DNA of 45,278 nucleotides from positions 1 to 45,278 of the forward strand of contig JABDAP010000008.1 in the NCBI GenBank assembly GCA_013289065.1, given 5' to 3'. Shown piece after piece: positions 17,301-26,315 of the stretch (positions within the stretch are counted from its first letter, which is position 1; the number at the start of each line of letters is the position of its first letter). The position numbers were made by a program, and so were the translations under genes. The notes below the pieces were generated by a model. The model was given only the letters and a program-made list of their open reading frames with translations, was not told where the DNA came from and did not search any database. This stretch comes from Bacteroidota bacterium (GTDB taxonomy: Bacteria; Bacteroidota; Bacteroidia; Chitinophagales; Chitinophagaceae).

Positions 17301-18812
17301 AGTGCTTGCCAAAGTAGTTGGCGGGTTTACAGAAACCGGAACCGTAGTTGTATTCTTACAACCATTTGCCGTTGTAAAAGTGATCGCATAAAATACTACC
17401 GTTGGAACAGTTGAAGCATTTGTCAGTTGTTCATTGATCAGGTTATTCGGGCTCGAACCATTGCTTGGCGCCTGTGTGATCGCTCCGTTATAAAACCTCT
17501 GCCATATATAACTAACGCCCGTACTGCTTTGCGGTGCGTACACAAAATTTGCGCCGCTGCAAATGCCCGATGGCGTCGGGTTACTGATCACTGCTGTGGA
17601 ATTGGTTGTGGTATTAACCGTAACATCTACATTAAAAGTACTTCCTATACAACCAAAGGCATTGGGCGTTACTAAATACCTGATCGTTTCAGTAGCAGAA
17701 CCGCTTACATAAGTGAGCTGCTGCCCGATATATAATTGGCCCACAGAAACAGAACTTCCTCCGCTGATATTACCAGATGTTACCATCGTTGGTGTTGCCC
17801 ATGTATACAGCGTTCCCAAAACAGTATTAGGTGACGATATAAAAGTATTGCCGCTGCATAACGGGTTAACCGTTTGATTCGCAACATTCGGAATAGGGTT
17901 CACTACAACACGCACAAACTGTTGGTTAGACGGACAGGCCTGCGAATTGGTCAAAGTAAAAACATAGGTAACCGTAATCGGCAGAAGCGTTGTGTTCACA
18001 AGGTTCTCATGAATGATATTCGTGTTACCGCTGCCGGCAAGATTACTGATACCCGGAACCGCAGCTCTCGTCCAGCTGAACGTACTTGTATTATTAGAAG
18101 TAGCCGAATAATCAAAAAAGGAACCACTGCACACAGATGGTGGCGCCTGGGTACTTGTTAAAAAAGGTATTGGATTAACAACAACTGCTACATCCTGGTT
18201 AGGGGTAGAGCAACCGTTTGCGCTTACTGTATAAGAATAATGTAGCGTGATCGGGTTAACAGTTGTATTGAACAGTATTTCATTGGGGTCGCCAAACCCC
18301 TGGTTACCCACATTACTGATCCCGTTGATTGCAAGCCTGCTCCATGAAAATCCGGCAAAGTTGGTAGCGCTGGTAGGCGTATAATTAAAAGTTGTATTAC
18401 TGCAGATAGATGCCGGCGTGTTGCTCGAACTTAATACCGGCAAAGGATTAACCGTTACAACCAATTGAAAAGTGCTGCCATCCGAAGCAGTAACCACATA
18501 GGTAGCCGTTGCCTGCACAGTAGTTGTATTAACCAATACCTGTGATACGGAACTTTGGCCTGCAGCCTGCGCAGATCCACCTGTTATTGCTCCTGCAGCC
18601 GGTAAAATAACAGGCGCTGTCCAGGTATAGGTTGTTCCGTTAACTGCATTGGGTTGGATAAAATTAAAAGGCGTACCACTACAGGTACTTATGCTGAAAG
18701 ATGCCTGCCCGTATGATGTATTGAATGAAAAGAATAAAACAATGAAGCTACAGACAGCCCATTTAAAATTTCTGCGGAAAAAATATTGTGGAACCGTCTC
18801 TGCACTGTTCAT
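14364..18812 (-). CDS. Giant modular T9SS cargo with type B C-terminal domain
   Basis: A 1482-residue surface or secreted protein. Order: signal peptide (about 1-36, ending SYGQ); eleven modules of about 85-90 residues (about 42-1010), each opening near a (I/V)CSGTxFxY motif and closing with VxVNPxP; two further Ig-like units; a PKD domain (WTWDFGDS, about 1225-1290); and a gliding-motility C-terminal domain (about 1393-1482, FVPKSFTPNGDGVND ... VYNRFGKLMFET ... GIYIWV), the type B T9SS signal. The modules are of two kinds: kind A with FxWTRAxxxGISN and NPSExL, kind B with TYTWxxPxxTP and SxxSQxL. Likely an adhesin or filament exported by T9SS with the adjacent SprF-like protein. Substrate and binding partner are unknown. 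Confidence 0.93.
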   Translation of the reverse strand: MNSAETVPQYFFRRNFKWAVCSFIVLFFSFNTSYGQASFSISTCSGTPFNFIQPNAVNGTTYTWTAPVILPAAGAITGGSAQAAGQSSVSQVLVNTTTVQATATYVVTASDGSTFQLVVTVNPLPVLSSSNTPASICSNTTFNYTPTSATNFAGFSWSRLAINGISNVGNQGFGDPNEILFNTTVNPITLHYSYTVSANGCSTPNQDVAVVVNPIPFLTSTQAPPSVCSGSFFDYSATSNNTSTFSWTRAAVPGISNLAGSGNTNIIHENLVNTTLLPITVTYVFTLTNSQACPSNQQFVRVVVNPIPNVANQTVNPLCSGNTFISSPNTVLGTLYTWATPTMVTSGNISGGSSVSVGQLYIGQQLTYVSGSATETIRYLVTPNAFGCIGSTFNVDVTVNTTTNSTAVISNPTPSGICSGANFVYAPQSSTGVSYIWQRFYNGAITQAPSNGSSPNNLINEQLTNASTVPTVVFYAITFTTANGCKNTTTVPVSVNPPTTLASTLTPVPICSGTLFSYSPLSATPGTTFAWTRAVVAGISNAAGSGTNNPSETLINVTTNPISVIYTYALGTPNGCVSNQNVTVTVNPSPSLTSSLNPPAICSGTIFNYVHTSNTGSTFFSWSRAVIPNISNGAGNGTSNPSELLVNSSVIPVSVPYVYTLSANGCTNTQTVTVIVNPTPVIFNQTIPICSNTPLNITPSNTPAGTLYTWGNPVITPNNSISGATSQVTGVGTISQQLVNQTLNQAIAAYTVSPVSATCVGASAVISVTVNPVPVVANQQVAAICSGTSFNYTAAVVPAGTTYTWSSPVQAPFNSITGASAQPLIQTTISQTLSTSNNLTDTATYFVTPSTSGCAGNIFTLAVPVKPVPVINNIIDTICTGSSFSISPTPVPANTTYTWPTPVSTPFGAVVGGSAQATGVSTLSQILVNATTSPAQLVYTITPSAAACTGASFKLTEVVGNALPPFANKTALICSGTAFDVTPVAPANTTYTWTIPTVTPAGSIVGVSAKSTPQTIISQTLTNITSVTDTAVYTILPSNTGCKGNTFTATVRVLPLPVATITGNNPICRYPVDTLSINFTGTAPWSFTYTDYNVVKTITGIASSPYKWTVPITPGVNTRTLAISPVKDFACINTDTSYFVQTINPLPVGVINSIHGNYICNNIVDTLFVSSADSVGYQWTFNGTPIPGINTDSIGTLNGGSYNAILTNRFGCKDTAAAPVLLTVIDQPVLKFIYDSYCINNPIQFTNLTDTTFIGLTKWTWDFGDSTSASTYSTTHTYPRAGDRHIRLTANQVFCPAYATTLDTTINIQFPIAAVRLPSVSAYLGQFTPLTARVIPGYRYQWTPSRGIDNPDSALVKFNYQNSQEYLINLISPAGCVTPDTMLVRVFTDKLVDIFVPKSFTPNGDGVNDILYPYLTGIQNFQYFKVYNRFGKLMFETTNYDIGWNGTLNGTPQPMGIYIWVSQGTAIDGSLVVRKGETLLLR

Positions 18813-19159
18813 AGCTATTGGATAAACAAGATATTAAAAAATAAAACAACACCGCTGTTATCGTGATCCGGATAAATAGATCAATGGCTGTTCCGGAAAA
18901 AATCACAGGATGTTCCTGTAGATACTTTTATCGGCGGTTTTGTTGCCTGTTAAAATAACAGTTAATCATTCTCAGTTTGCAGGCCCGGGCTTGCAAAGAA
19001 AAGAGAAAACAAATTATTTACACAAATCTTCCCGATATTTTTTCGTCTGTTCTGCGTTGGCGTTATGTTATTTTATTCAGCAGTGCCCTGTTCTGTTATC
19101 CGGGTATTGATTATCAACCTGTCGTGCAATACAGACTGTTCAAGGTAACTCAATTACTG
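18813..19159. other. Leader region of the giant cargo gene
   Basis: About 350 bp between rimM and the cargo gene (both minus strand). It holds several short perfect hairpins: ctgtta/taacag at 18947-18961, acagga/tcctgt at 18905-18919, and a near-palindrome at 18978-18995. No clear TAnnTTTG box and no strong terminator for rimM was found. A plus-strand frame (18977-19288) has no support. Confidence 0.45.
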
Positions 19160-19675
19160 TTAACGGTAAATATCCAGCAGGCCATCAGGAAGTGTTACAT
19201 GTACTTCCTTTTTTTTATGATCCACTTTATTCAATGTTTCTGCATGCAATGGTATCAATGCTTCCTTCCCGTCCAGGCTGATGCGTAGCAGAACCTGGTG
19301 CGGTTGTTCGATCACTTCTTCTATTGGCCCCAGGTCTCCTTCATCACTGATCAATTGAAAACCCAATAAAGATATCGGTGCGGTTTTGCCGGCAAGTTTT
19401 CTGAAATCCTCATCCAGCAGCCATACATTCTTTGTGCTTAAACGGTTCGCCGATTCGCGTGTATCAATACTTTCCAGCTTCACATAGGTTTCTTCCGCAT
19501 CCTTTGCTTTGGAGGTTTCAACAAAATAAGGCAGGTACGACCCTTTGTTCTCTTCCACAAAAATGGCCTCAATATCTTTCAGGATGGTCTTTTTCCCCAA
19601 TGCATGTTTTAATATCACTTCTCCCTTCAAACCAAAAGAGGCAACTATTTTTCCTATGTTGATGTAATCATTCAT
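19160..19675 (-). CDS. rimM: Ribosome maturation factor RimM
   Basis: A 171-residue 16S rRNA processing factor that binds ribosomal protein S19 during maturation of the small-subunit head. The N-terminal RimM beta barrel starts with IGKIVASFGLKGEV and the C-terminal PRC-barrel has DLGPIEEVIEQPHQVLLRI and ALIPLH; length is normal. It lies downstream of rpsP but separated by 147 bp containing a terminator, so it may be expressed by read-through or its own promoter. trmD, its usual neighbour, is 14 kb away. Confidence 0.95.
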   Translation of the reverse strand: MNDYINIGKIVASFGLKGEVILKHALGKKTILKDIEAIFVEENKGSYLPYFVETSKAKDAEETYVKLESIDTRESANRLSTKNVWLLDEDFRKLAGKTAPISLLGFQLISDEGDLGPIEEVIEQPHQVLLRISLDGKEALIPLHAETLNKVDHKKKEVHVTLPDGLLDIYR

Positions 19676-19741
19676 GAGAGTGCAATTTACGCATCAGCAG
19701 TGATTGTGTCCGCACAATCACCGGCAAGGAAGGCTCACGAA

Positions 19742-19758
19742 GGATGTGAGACACATCC
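19742..19758 (-). other. Small hairpin in the rimM leader
   Basis: ggatgtg (19742-19748) pairs perfectly with cacatcc (19752-19758) around a 3-nt loop, just downstream (minus strand) of the rpsP terminator and upstream of rimM. No function assigned. Confidence 0.4.
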
Positions 19759-19765
19759 ATAGCAA

Positions 19766-19798
19766 AATAAAAAAGCCCGAAACAAAATTTCGGGCTTT
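19766..19798 (-). terminator. Rho-independent terminator of rpsP
   Basis: Perfect 11-bp stem (19772-19782 with 19788-19798), 5-nt loop, followed on the minus strand by a T-rich run. It lies 24 bp after the rpsP stop codon and before rimM. Confidence 0.93.
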
Positions 19799-19822
19799 GA
19801 TCTGGAATATTGTAAGTCATTC

Positions 19823-20290
19823 CTAAGCTTCAGCTGCTTCTTCTGCAGATCCTTCAGATGCCGCTTGCTTTGTTTCCACTTTTTTTACAACCGGAACATA
19901 AGCTTTCTTGGCTCTTTGGGTTTTTCTATGCTCGTCAGAACGACGGGTAATGTTGGCTTCGTGTTCACTATGCCAGGTCTGGAACTTGGTCATAGCAGCA
20001 GTTTCATCAAACAATCCCAGTTTTACACCTCTTAACAGGTGCTTCAGGTACAATACTCCCTTGAAAGAGAGAATTCGGCGCACAGTATCGGTGGGTTGAG
20101 CACCTTTGTTTAACCATTCAAGGGCTTTTTGACGATCCAGTTGAATGGTTGCTGGTACTGTAAGCGGGTTGTAAGTTCCAACCTTCTGGATGAACTTACC
20201 ATCTCGTGGAGCACGGGCGTCGGCCACTACGATAAAGTAGAATGGACGTTTTTTACTACCGTGTCTCTGTAGTCTCATTTTGACTGCCAT
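19823..20290 (-). CDS. rpsP: 30S ribosomal protein S16 with C-terminal extension
   Basis: A 155-residue S16. The core (about 1-85: [41 protein letters not shown]) is standard. The remainder (about 86-155) is a lineage-typical extension with a helical, basic part and a Glu/Ala-rich tail ([11 protein letters not shown]); enterobacterial S16 is only about 82 residues. A good promoter lies upstream (20354-20384) and a terminator downstream. Confidence 0.97.
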   Translation of the reverse strand: MAVKMRLQRHGSKKRPFYFIVVADARAPRDGKFIQKVGTYNPLTVPATIQLDRQKALEWLNKGAQPTDTVRRILSFKGVLYLKHLLRGVKLGLFDETAAMTKFQTWHSEHEANITRRSDEHRKTQRAKKAYVPVVKKVETKQAASEGSAEEAAEA

Positions 20291-20353
20291 GTTAAATAGA
20301 AATTTAAAGGCGTTAAGAAATCAGGTTTAGTCCGGCTAAGAATAACCGGGCGA

Positions 20354-20384
20354 CAAATGTAATATGAAAACTTTTTTCCGCCAA
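20354..20384 (-). promoter_or_regulatory. Putative promoter of rpsP
   Basis: On the minus strand, TACATTTG (20354-20361) matches the Bacteroidota -7 consensus exactly and is preceded at 19 nt by TTGG (20381-20384), close to the -33 TTTG. The predicted leader is about 55-60 nt. Confidence 0.6.
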
Positions 20385-20432
20385 GTTTGATTGTAAAGGA
20401 ATTGTTAACCCGGTTATAAGGTTTACTGGCAC

Positions 20433-22607
20433 CTAACGTATTAAAACAAAAGTACCGTTATAGATCTTTTTCTCGCCTGCGGAATCCCTGCATTCCATTA
20501 TCCATACATATGTGCCGGAAGATTGTTGCATGCTTTTCCATTTTCCGTTCCACCCTTCTCCGGCTGTGCGGGTTTCAAATAATACCTGCCCCCACCTGTT
20601 GTATATCCTGAAAGTAAAAGATTGTGTACCCAAACTAACGGTAGGCTTTAATACATCATTGACCCCATCGCCGTTAGGAGTAAATGCTGAAGGAACATAT
20701 ATCGTATCGCAGTTGGCGCCAAATGAATTTTGCTGTTTGATGATTATAGCCAATGAATCAACCGGACAATTGGTTGCCGTAAATATTCTCGCAATATAAT
20801 TGCCGGCAGCCAACTGCACCTGCTGGCCGGTGATATACCTTGTACCATTTAGATCGAATTGATATGGTGAACCGGGGCCCGACATACTTAACCGCACTTT
20901 TCCGGGTTGGCCCTGCCAGCATTCAGCGTTGATAATGTTTGTCTGAACAAGCGGTTTTACAGCAACAAAAGCAGGAATTGTATCAGTCATATCCCATACA
21001 CAACCATTTGCATCTTTTATTTTAAAAGGATAGATGCCGGCTGCTAGGCCCGTAAAATTTGTAACCGATGAATAATCACCGGCATTGAAACTCACCGAAA
21101 AAGGTTTCAGTATATTGGAAATATGTATGGAAGAAGTGCCTGTATTTCCGGTACAATCCGGGCTTTCATTTGTAAAGCTTACGAGCGGTGGCGATGAAGT
21201 ATTACCCGGTACTGTAATGGTAGTGTCAAATACACAGGATCCATTCATGATCTGCAGAAAATGCGGCCCGGCAGGAATGTTTGAAAAATTATCTACTGCC
21301 GCAAAATTGCCGCCATCAAGTTTGGCACCCGTTACGTTGGCGGATGGTAAATAAACGAGTTTGACCGTTCCTCCAGCAGTACAGGTTGGCGGTGTGATAG
21401 TAATACTGCTGATGGGAAGCGTTGGCGAGAAGGACTGTATCGCGAAACCTGTGTCCAGCAAACATGTATTCCGGTCAGTTACTTTTAATATGTGTGCACC
21501 TGTGGACAGGCCATTAAAAGAAGGCGACACCTGGGAAATTGTATTATCCAATAAAAAAACAAAGGGTTCAGTTCCTGTGATCTTCTGCACAAACAATGAG
21601 CCTTTTTTTGCTTCGCAGGTATCGGGTGTACTGATTAGGTTAACTGAAATTTCATCAACCGTTTTTACGGTTACAACCGTATCCTTTGTGCAGCCATCGG
21701 TACTGCTGATATGTATCGCATAGGTTCCTCCGGCAAGTGCAGGAAAATTTCCGTCACCATTGGTGGTAGTATTATTGAGTGTATACTGCAATGTTACATT
21801 TGCCGTAGCACTTGCTGCATTGATGTTGATGCTTCCTTTTCCGTTTATGCCACATTGTTGTTTGATATCGATACTGCTAACCGTAATTCCCTGCGTAATC
21901 CCCGATTCGGTGATACTTGCTGCATCATTAACGATAAACGGCAGTATACAATAAGTATTCAGTATGGTTCTATTCTCAAGATCAAATTCTACCACTTTAC
22001 TTGTTGTGGAAGATTCCAGCGCATATACTTTATTGGTATTACAGTCAACCGGCAAACTGAACAACCCATAAAAAGCTCGTCCCGGCGTTGGCATGATCAA
22101 AGTATCGGTAACCGGTTGTGCGTGCAGGTCTATTTCAACAATACCTTCCACGGCTGCCATCAGCAATTTATCCTTGTAAAAAACAAGATCGCCCGCAGAA
22201 AGATAAGAGAGCTTCGCAAGCGTAACACTGGTGCCTGTGTGAGGGTCATATTTGACAAGATCAAATCCATATTGCCAATACAGCATTCCATCACCGTCAA
22301 CCGTTAATGCATTGGAAGGAACATTCAGCAAAAATTTGCAGGGAGAAGGATTATTAAGAACAGCACGGTAAAGCCCGCCATTCGATGTATAATAAAGCGT
22401 GTCTTTAAAAAGGGCAATGGAAAAAAATTGTGCGGTACAGTTGTTAGGCAAACTCACCTGCTGGGTAACACAGTTTCCTGATGTAAGATCAAGCGAGTAT
22501 AGTTTTCCGCTTGACTCTGCGAGTAATATTTTCTGGCCGGAAACATTTACAAAGAACAATGCCGTTATAAATAATACAACCAGTTTTTTCAGGACATCCC
22601 ACTTCAT
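20433..22607 (-). CDS. T9SS cargo with SprB repeats and type B C-terminal domain
   Basis: A 724-residue exported protein. A signal peptide (about 1-24, ending NVSG) precedes a region of about 200 residues that looks like a beta-propeller (repeating KDTLYYTSNGGLYRA, DGDGMLYWQYG, YKDKLLMAAVEGIVEID, TNKVYALESS). Residues about 245-630 contain several SprB-like repeats of the type GTYAIHISSTDGCTKDTVVTV and GIYPFKIKDANGCVWD. The last 90 residues are a gliding-motility C-terminal domain (YVPSAFTPNGDGVND ... IYNRWGQVLFET ... GTYVWIMECRD). It starts 30 bp after ffh ends and may be co-transcribed with it. No PorP/SprF gene is adjacent. Confidence 0.9.
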   Translation of the reverse strand: MKWDVLKKLVVLFITALFFVNVSGQKILLAESSGKLYSLDLTSGNCVTQQVSLPNNCTAQFFSIALFKDTLYYTSNGGLYRAVLNNPSPCKFLLNVPSNALTVDGDGMLYWQYGFDLVKYDPHTGTSVTLAKLSYLSAGDLVFYKDKLLMAAVEGIVEIDLHAQPVTDTLIMPTPGRAFYGLFSLPVDCNTNKVYALESSTTSKVVEFDLENRTILNTYCILPFIVNDAASITESGITQGITVSSIDIKQQCGINGKGSININAASATANVTLQYTLNNTTTNGDGNFPALAGGTYAIHISSTDGCTKDTVVTVKTVDEISVNLISTPDTCEAKKGSLFVQKITGTEPFVFLLDNTISQVSPSFNGLSTGAHILKVTDRNTCLLDTGFAIQSFSPTLPISSITITPPTCTAGGTVKLVYLPSANVTGAKLDGGNFAAVDNFSNIPAGPHFLQIMNGSCVFDTTITVPGNTSSPPLVSFTNESPDCTGNTGTSSIHISNILKPFSVSFNAGDYSSVTNFTGLAAGIYPFKIKDANGCVWDMTDTIPAFVAVKPLVQTNIINAECWQGQPGKVRLSMSGPGSPYQFDLNGTRYITGQQVQLAAGNYIARIFTATNCPVDSLAIIIKQQNSFGANCDTIYVPSAFTPNGDGVNDVLKPTVSLGTQSFTFRIYNRWGQVLFETRTAGEGWNGKWKSMQQSSGTYVWIMECRDSAGEKKIYNGTFVLIR

Positions 22608-22637
22608 AATGTGTGGTTATGACATTTAAAAGCAATC

Positions 22638-23957
22638 TTATCTTCTCATTCCGGGTATTTTCCCCATCGGCATATTATTCATCTGTTTCATCATCTGTTT
22701 CATCTGTTCAAACTGTTTCATAAAAGCATTTACTTCGGCCATATCTTTCCCGCTTCCTTTGGCGATGCGTTGTTTGCGCGATGGCGTTAATGAGTCGGGA
22801 TTTGATCTTTCAAATGGTGTCATTGAACTGATCATTGCTTCAATGCCTTTGAATGCATCATCCTTGATATCGATATCCTTCATGGCTTTGCCAACACCCG
22901 GTATCATGCCCATCAGGTCTTTCAGGTTACCCATTTTTTTGATCTGCTGCAACTGATCCATAAAATCCTGGAAATCGAACTGGTTCTTGCGGATCTTTTT
23001 TTCCAGGCGCTTTGCTTCTACTTCATCATATTGCGCCTGCGCTTTTTCAACAAGGCTTGTAATATCACCCATCCCCAATATGCGTTGCGCCATACGGTCT
23101 GGATAAAACACATCCAGCGTATCCATCTTCTCGCCACTGCTTACAAATTTGATCGGTTTGTTAACCGTGTATTTAATGGATAAGGCAGCGCCGCCTCTTG
23201 TATCGCCATCTAATTTTGTGAGAACCACACCGGTAAAATCAAGACGGTCATTAAACGCTTTGGCAGTGTTCACTGCATCCTGCCCCGTCATCGAATCCAC
23301 TACAAATAATATTTCTGCAGGGTTGACCGCTTTTTTAATATTGGCCACTTCCGTCATCATCGTTTCATCAACAGCCAAGCGGCCGGCGGTATCGATGATG
23401 ATCACATTTTTATTTTTTGATCTGGCTTCTTTGACCGCATTCAATGCAATGGACACTGCATCATTATTTTCGCGTTCGCTGTATACGTCCACGCCAACCT
23501 GTTCGGCCAATATAGTTAACTGATCGATCGCTGCGGGCCGATAGATATCAGCCGCCACCAATAAAACAGATTTCGCTTTTTTTGTTTTCAGGTAATTGGC
23601 AAGCTTGCCGGTAAATGTTGTTTTACCACTTCCCTGCAAACCCGCTACCAGTATGATCGCCGGGTTGCCGGTGATGTTGAACTGCGCTTCGGTGCCACCC
23701 ATCAATTCAGTTAGCTCGTCTTGCACGATCTTTACCATTAACTGGCCGGGGCTGATCGCATTAATTACTTTTTCGCCGGTAGCTTTCTCTTTTACTTTAT
23801 CCGTAAATTCTTTGGCGATCTTAAAGTTCACATCGGCATCGATCAATGCGCGGCGGATATCTTTTACCGTATTGGCAATATTGAGTTCGTTGATGCGCGC
23901 TTCGCCTTTGAGGTTCTTGAACGCCGATTCTAATTTTTCACTGAGAGAGTTAAACAT
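22638..23957 (-). CDS. ffh: Signal recognition particle GTPase Ffh
   Basis: The protein part of the SRP, which brings nascent membrane proteins to FtsY. The 439 residues show the N domain, the G domain with P-loop GLQGSGKTT (107-115), DTAGRL and TKLDGDTRGGAAL, and a Met-rich M domain ending in MKQMNNMPMGKIPGMRR. Length is normal. A TATATTTG box lies 66 bp upstream. The SRP RNA was not found in the window. Confidence 0.97.
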   Translation of the reverse strand: MFNSLSEKLESAFKNLKGEARINELNIANTVKDIRRALIDADVNFKIAKEFTDKVKEKATGEKVINAISPGQLMVKIVQDELTELMGGTEAQFNITGNPAIILVAGLQGSGKTTFTGKLANYLKTKKAKSVLLVAADIYRPAAIDQLTILAEQVGVDVYSERENNDAVSIALNAVKEARSKNKNVIIIDTAGRLAVDETMMTEVANIKKAVNPAEILFVVDSMTGQDAVNTAKAFNDRLDFTGVVLTKLDGDTRGGAALSIKYTVNKPIKFVSSGEKMDTLDVFYPDRMAQRILGMGDITSLVEKAQAQYDEVEAKRLEKKIRKNQFDFQDFMDQLQQIKKMGNLKDLMGMIPGVGKAMKDIDIKDDAFKGIEAMISSMTPFERSNPDSLTPSRKQRIAKGSGKDMAEVNAFMKQFEQMKQMMKQMNNMPMGKIPGMRR

Positions 23958-24022
23958 GGATCACAGATTTCTTGATAGTATCACAAATAAAAATGAATAC
24001 GGGTACTTTTCATTTTGGGTTG

Positions 24023-24030
24023 CAAATATA
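24023..24030 (-). promoter_or_regulatory. Putative -7 box of ffh
   Basis: On the minus strand, TATATTTG is an exact TAnnTTTG match, giving a leader of about 60 nt. The -33 region would fall in the adjacent nonad hairpin (24043-24103), and I see no TTTG there. Confidence 0.45.
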
Positions 24031-24042
24031 ACTGAAAGAAAA

Positions 24043-24103
24043 TTGCCACAGAATACACAGAAGGCACAGACCATTCTGTGTTATTCTGTGCCTTCTGTGG
24101 CAA
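24043..24103. repeat. Nonad hairpin element (cacaga words)
   Basis: Words starting with cacaga at 24047, 24056 and 24065, a 9-nt period, are followed by complementary words of the ttctgtg type at 9-nt spacing up to 24103. The outer 12 bases of each arm pair perfectly. The element lies between ffh and rpoD, which are both on the minus strand. Confidence 0.88.
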
Positions 24104-24122
24104 AAAATTTCCGGTTTGAAGT

Positions 24123-24989
24123 TTAGCCGAGATAAAAACGCAGGTGTTTAGAACGGTTAGTACTTCGCAATTTTGTGATCGCTTTATCTTTTATCTGCCG
24201 CACTCTTTCTCTTGTTAAATGAAACCGTGCGCCGATGTCTTCGAGGCTGAGCGGATGGTCAACGCCTATTCCGAAGAAATAACAAACCACTTCTTTTTGC
24301 CTTTCTGTTAAAGTACGCAGGCTGCGTTCTATCTCCATTCGCAATGATTCGTGATGTACGAGGTTTTCATCTGTTCTTTCTGCATTGGGATTTTCCATGA
24401 GATCGAGCAGGGTACCGTCTTCCCCGTCAGACAAAGGGGTATCCATACTTATATGCCTGAAGCCAACACTCATGGTGGCGGTTACTTCTTCAATACCGAT
24501 CTCTAAAATTTCGGCAAGTTCTTCGGGTGTGGGTTCACGTTCAAATTCCTGTTCCAGTTGCTGGTATGCTTTGCTGATGCGGTTAGTAAGCCCAACTTTA
24601 TTCAATGGTAAACGCACAATACGGCTTTGTTCTGCGAGGGATTGCAAAATACTCTGGCGTATCCACCATACGGCATAAGAAATAAATTTAAACCCGCGCG
24701 TTTCATCAAAACGCAGAGCGGCTTTGATCAACCCGAGATTCCCTTCATTGATCAGGTCGGGTAAGGTGAGGCCCTGGTTCTGGTATTGTTTGGCAACCGA
24801 TACCACAAAACGCAGGTTGGCTTTGATGAGCCTGTCTAACGAACATTGGTCGCCCTCGCGTATACGCATGGCCAGTTTTACTTCTTCTTCTGGAGAGATC
24901 AGGTCAACCTTGCCTATTTCCTGCAGATATTTCTCAAGGCTTTGAGATTCACGATTGGTAATAGACTTCGTTATTTTGAGTTGGCGCAT
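24123..24989 (-). CDS. rpoD: Primary sigma factor RpoD (short Bacteroidota type)
   Basis: A 288-residue housekeeping sigma-70 factor. It begins [15 protein letters not shown], the conserved Bacteroidota start, which is why I prefer 24989 over the Met at 24995. Region 1.2 ([19 protein letters not shown]), region 2 ([42 protein letters not shown]), region 3 and region 4 with the helix-turn-helix ([19 protein letters not shown]) are complete; the long region 1.1 of proteobacterial RpoD is absent, as is normal here. This factor recognises the TTTG / TAnnTTTG promoters noted in this window. Confidence 0.97.
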   Translation of the reverse strand: MRQLKITKSITNRESQSLEKYLQEIGKVDLISPEEEVKLAMRIREGDQCSLDRLIKANLRFVVSVAKQYQNQGLTLPDLINEGNLGLIKAALRFDETRGFKFISYAVWWIRQSILQSLAEQSRIVRLPLNKVGLTNRISKAYQQLEQEFEREPTPEELAEILEIGIEEVTATMSVGFRHISMDTPLSDGEDGTLLDLMENPNAERTDENLVHHESLRMEIERSLRTLTERQKEVVCYFFGIGVDHPLSLEDIGARFHLTRERVRQIKDKAITKLRSTNRSKHLRFYLG

Positions 24990-24995
24990 ACTCAT

Positions 24996-25294
24996 AATAA
25001 ACAGGTTTTGATTGTATGTTAGTATTGGTAAATAAACCCGGGTTACAAAGGTTGAGCGAACAAAACACTACGCCACATAGTTCGGTTGTGTAGCAATTTA
25101 ACAAATTTCCAAAACTTATCAAAAAAAATATCTTTTTACAAAGAACTGAAAAACAGTGCTTTAGGGCAGATGTTTTTGTAAAACAACTATTTGCCTCATT
25201 TAATCAATCGCCATTACCAAAAAAACATTTGGAAGCGATGGATTATTTAATATTATTGCAGCTCTACGATGAATTGTAGGTTAAAGAGATTGTA
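24996..25294. other. Divergent intergenic region
   Basis: About 300 bp between rpoD (minus) and the START-like gene (plus), so it must carry two promoters. An AACCTTTG sequence on the minus strand (about 25045-25055) is one base from the -7 consensus. No hairpin element or RNA gene was seen. Confidence 0.4.
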
Positions 25295-25681
25295 ATGAGT
25301 AAGAAACAACTATTTACGTTGGAGTTTCCGGTCAGATGTTCACCAACTATTTTGTTCGAATTTTTAGCTACTCCCGCAGGTTTACAGGAATGGTTTGCTG
25401 ATAAAGTAGATGAATGGGAAAACGTGTACAGTTTTTCATGGGGCGGCGGTGTACCCGATAAAGCGGAAGTATTGGATAAAGAAGAAGATAAATTTATCAG
25501 GTTCCATTGGCTGCACAGTGAAAAAAATGAATACTTCGAGTTCCGCATTGAAAAAACAGAGATCTCCAATCAAACTATCCTGGTGGTAAAAGATTTTGCT
25601 GAAAAGAATGAGATCAAGGATCAGAGCCAGTTATGGCAGTACCAGTTAAAAGACCTGTTTCACAGGCTGGGCGGCGCATAG
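25295..25681 (+). CDS. START-like domain protein
   Basis: A 128-residue cytoplasmic protein with the helix-grip fold of the START/AHSA1 type: RCSPTILFEFLATPAGLQEWFADKV is the typical first helix pair and strand, followed by FSWGGG and RFHWLH. This short form is very common in Bacteroidota and is often listed simply as START-like; its ligand is unknown. It is convergent with the minus-strand gene 25686-26291, with only 4 bp between the two stops. Confidence 0.85.
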   Translation: MSKKQLFTLEFPVRCSPTILFEFLATPAGLQEWFADKVDEWENVYSFSWGGGVPDKAEVLDKEEDKFIRFHWLHSEKNEYFEFRIEKTEISNQTILVVKDFAEKNEIKDQSQLWQYQLKDLFHRLGGA

Positions 25682-25685
25682 TATT

Positions 25686-26291
25686 TCACACTGCGCCAAG
25701 CATCTTTAATATTTCACGGTAATTTTCTTCAAAAAATACGGGCAAGCCGTCCCATTCATGTAATGGGATCTTTTTTGCGATCTTAAGAAAAGGTAATTGT
25801 AAAAAGGATCTTTCTTTCCGGTTTTCAATCGGCTGATAATTGTCTTCCTCAAAATGATGTTGCCACGGATCATCATTTGTTCCGATGAACCATTCACCGG
25901 TCTTTTTATCCGAATCAAAATATTTTTGAATGGGGCCTGCATATCTTTCCTGGTAGCTGCCGGACAACTGCAGCGTGATACTGCAGAATTTTCCCCACCA
26001 GAAAAAACTCCTGATCGCGAAGCAATCAGTTGAAGTAAAATGACGCGGATGATCCAATATCACCCAGGGCAACCCTTCATATTGTTCGCCCTTCGCTATT
26101 TTGGGTGAACGGAAATCAGCCTGTTGCCACACCAGGGTGGGATATTTTTCCAATTCATTTTTATACACTTCACTCAGCTGGCCAAAAAGCGTATACACTT
26201 TGCGGATCACGCCGTTCTTTGTTAAAATCCAACCGGCATCTGTTACCAGTTCCAGTTCCTTTGGCGAAAGCGTTACTTTTGCGGGGCTCAT
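25686..26291 (-). CDS. Conserved-looking hypothetical cytoplasmic protein
   Basis: A 201-residue soluble protein without signal peptide or membrane segment; I do not recognise the family. It has several Trp- and His-containing stretches (GLPWVILDHPRHF, SFFWWGKFCSITLQLSG, DPWQHHFEED) and a PLHEWDGLPVFFEEN C-terminal segment. It is divergent from the LptF-type permease gene with only 24 bp between the starts, so the promoters overlap. The reading is secure because of clean ends and coding-like composition, the function is not. Confidence 0.78.
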   Translation of the reverse strand: MSPAKVTLSPKELELVTDAGWILTKNGVIRKVYTLFGQLSEVYKNELEKYPTLVWQQADFRSPKIAKGEQYEGLPWVILDHPRHFTSTDCFAIRSFFWWGKFCSITLQLSGSYQERYAGPIQKYFDSDKKTGEWFIGTNDDPWQHHFEEDNYQPIENRKERSFLQLPFLKIAKKIPLHEWDGLPVFFEENYREILKMLGAV

Positions 26292-26315
26292 CAGACAATA
26301 TTAAGAAAGGACAAA

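Noticed and set aside
18813..19159. Possible small RNA or riboswitch upstream of the giant cargo gene
   Set aside because: Several short hairpins exist, but none match a riboswitch or RNA family I can recognise.
21711..22307. Plus-strand open frame of 198 codons inside the T9SS cargo gene
   Set aside because: Antisense to a well-supported coding region with defined domains; Cys/Arg/Ile-rich translation without domain-like features.
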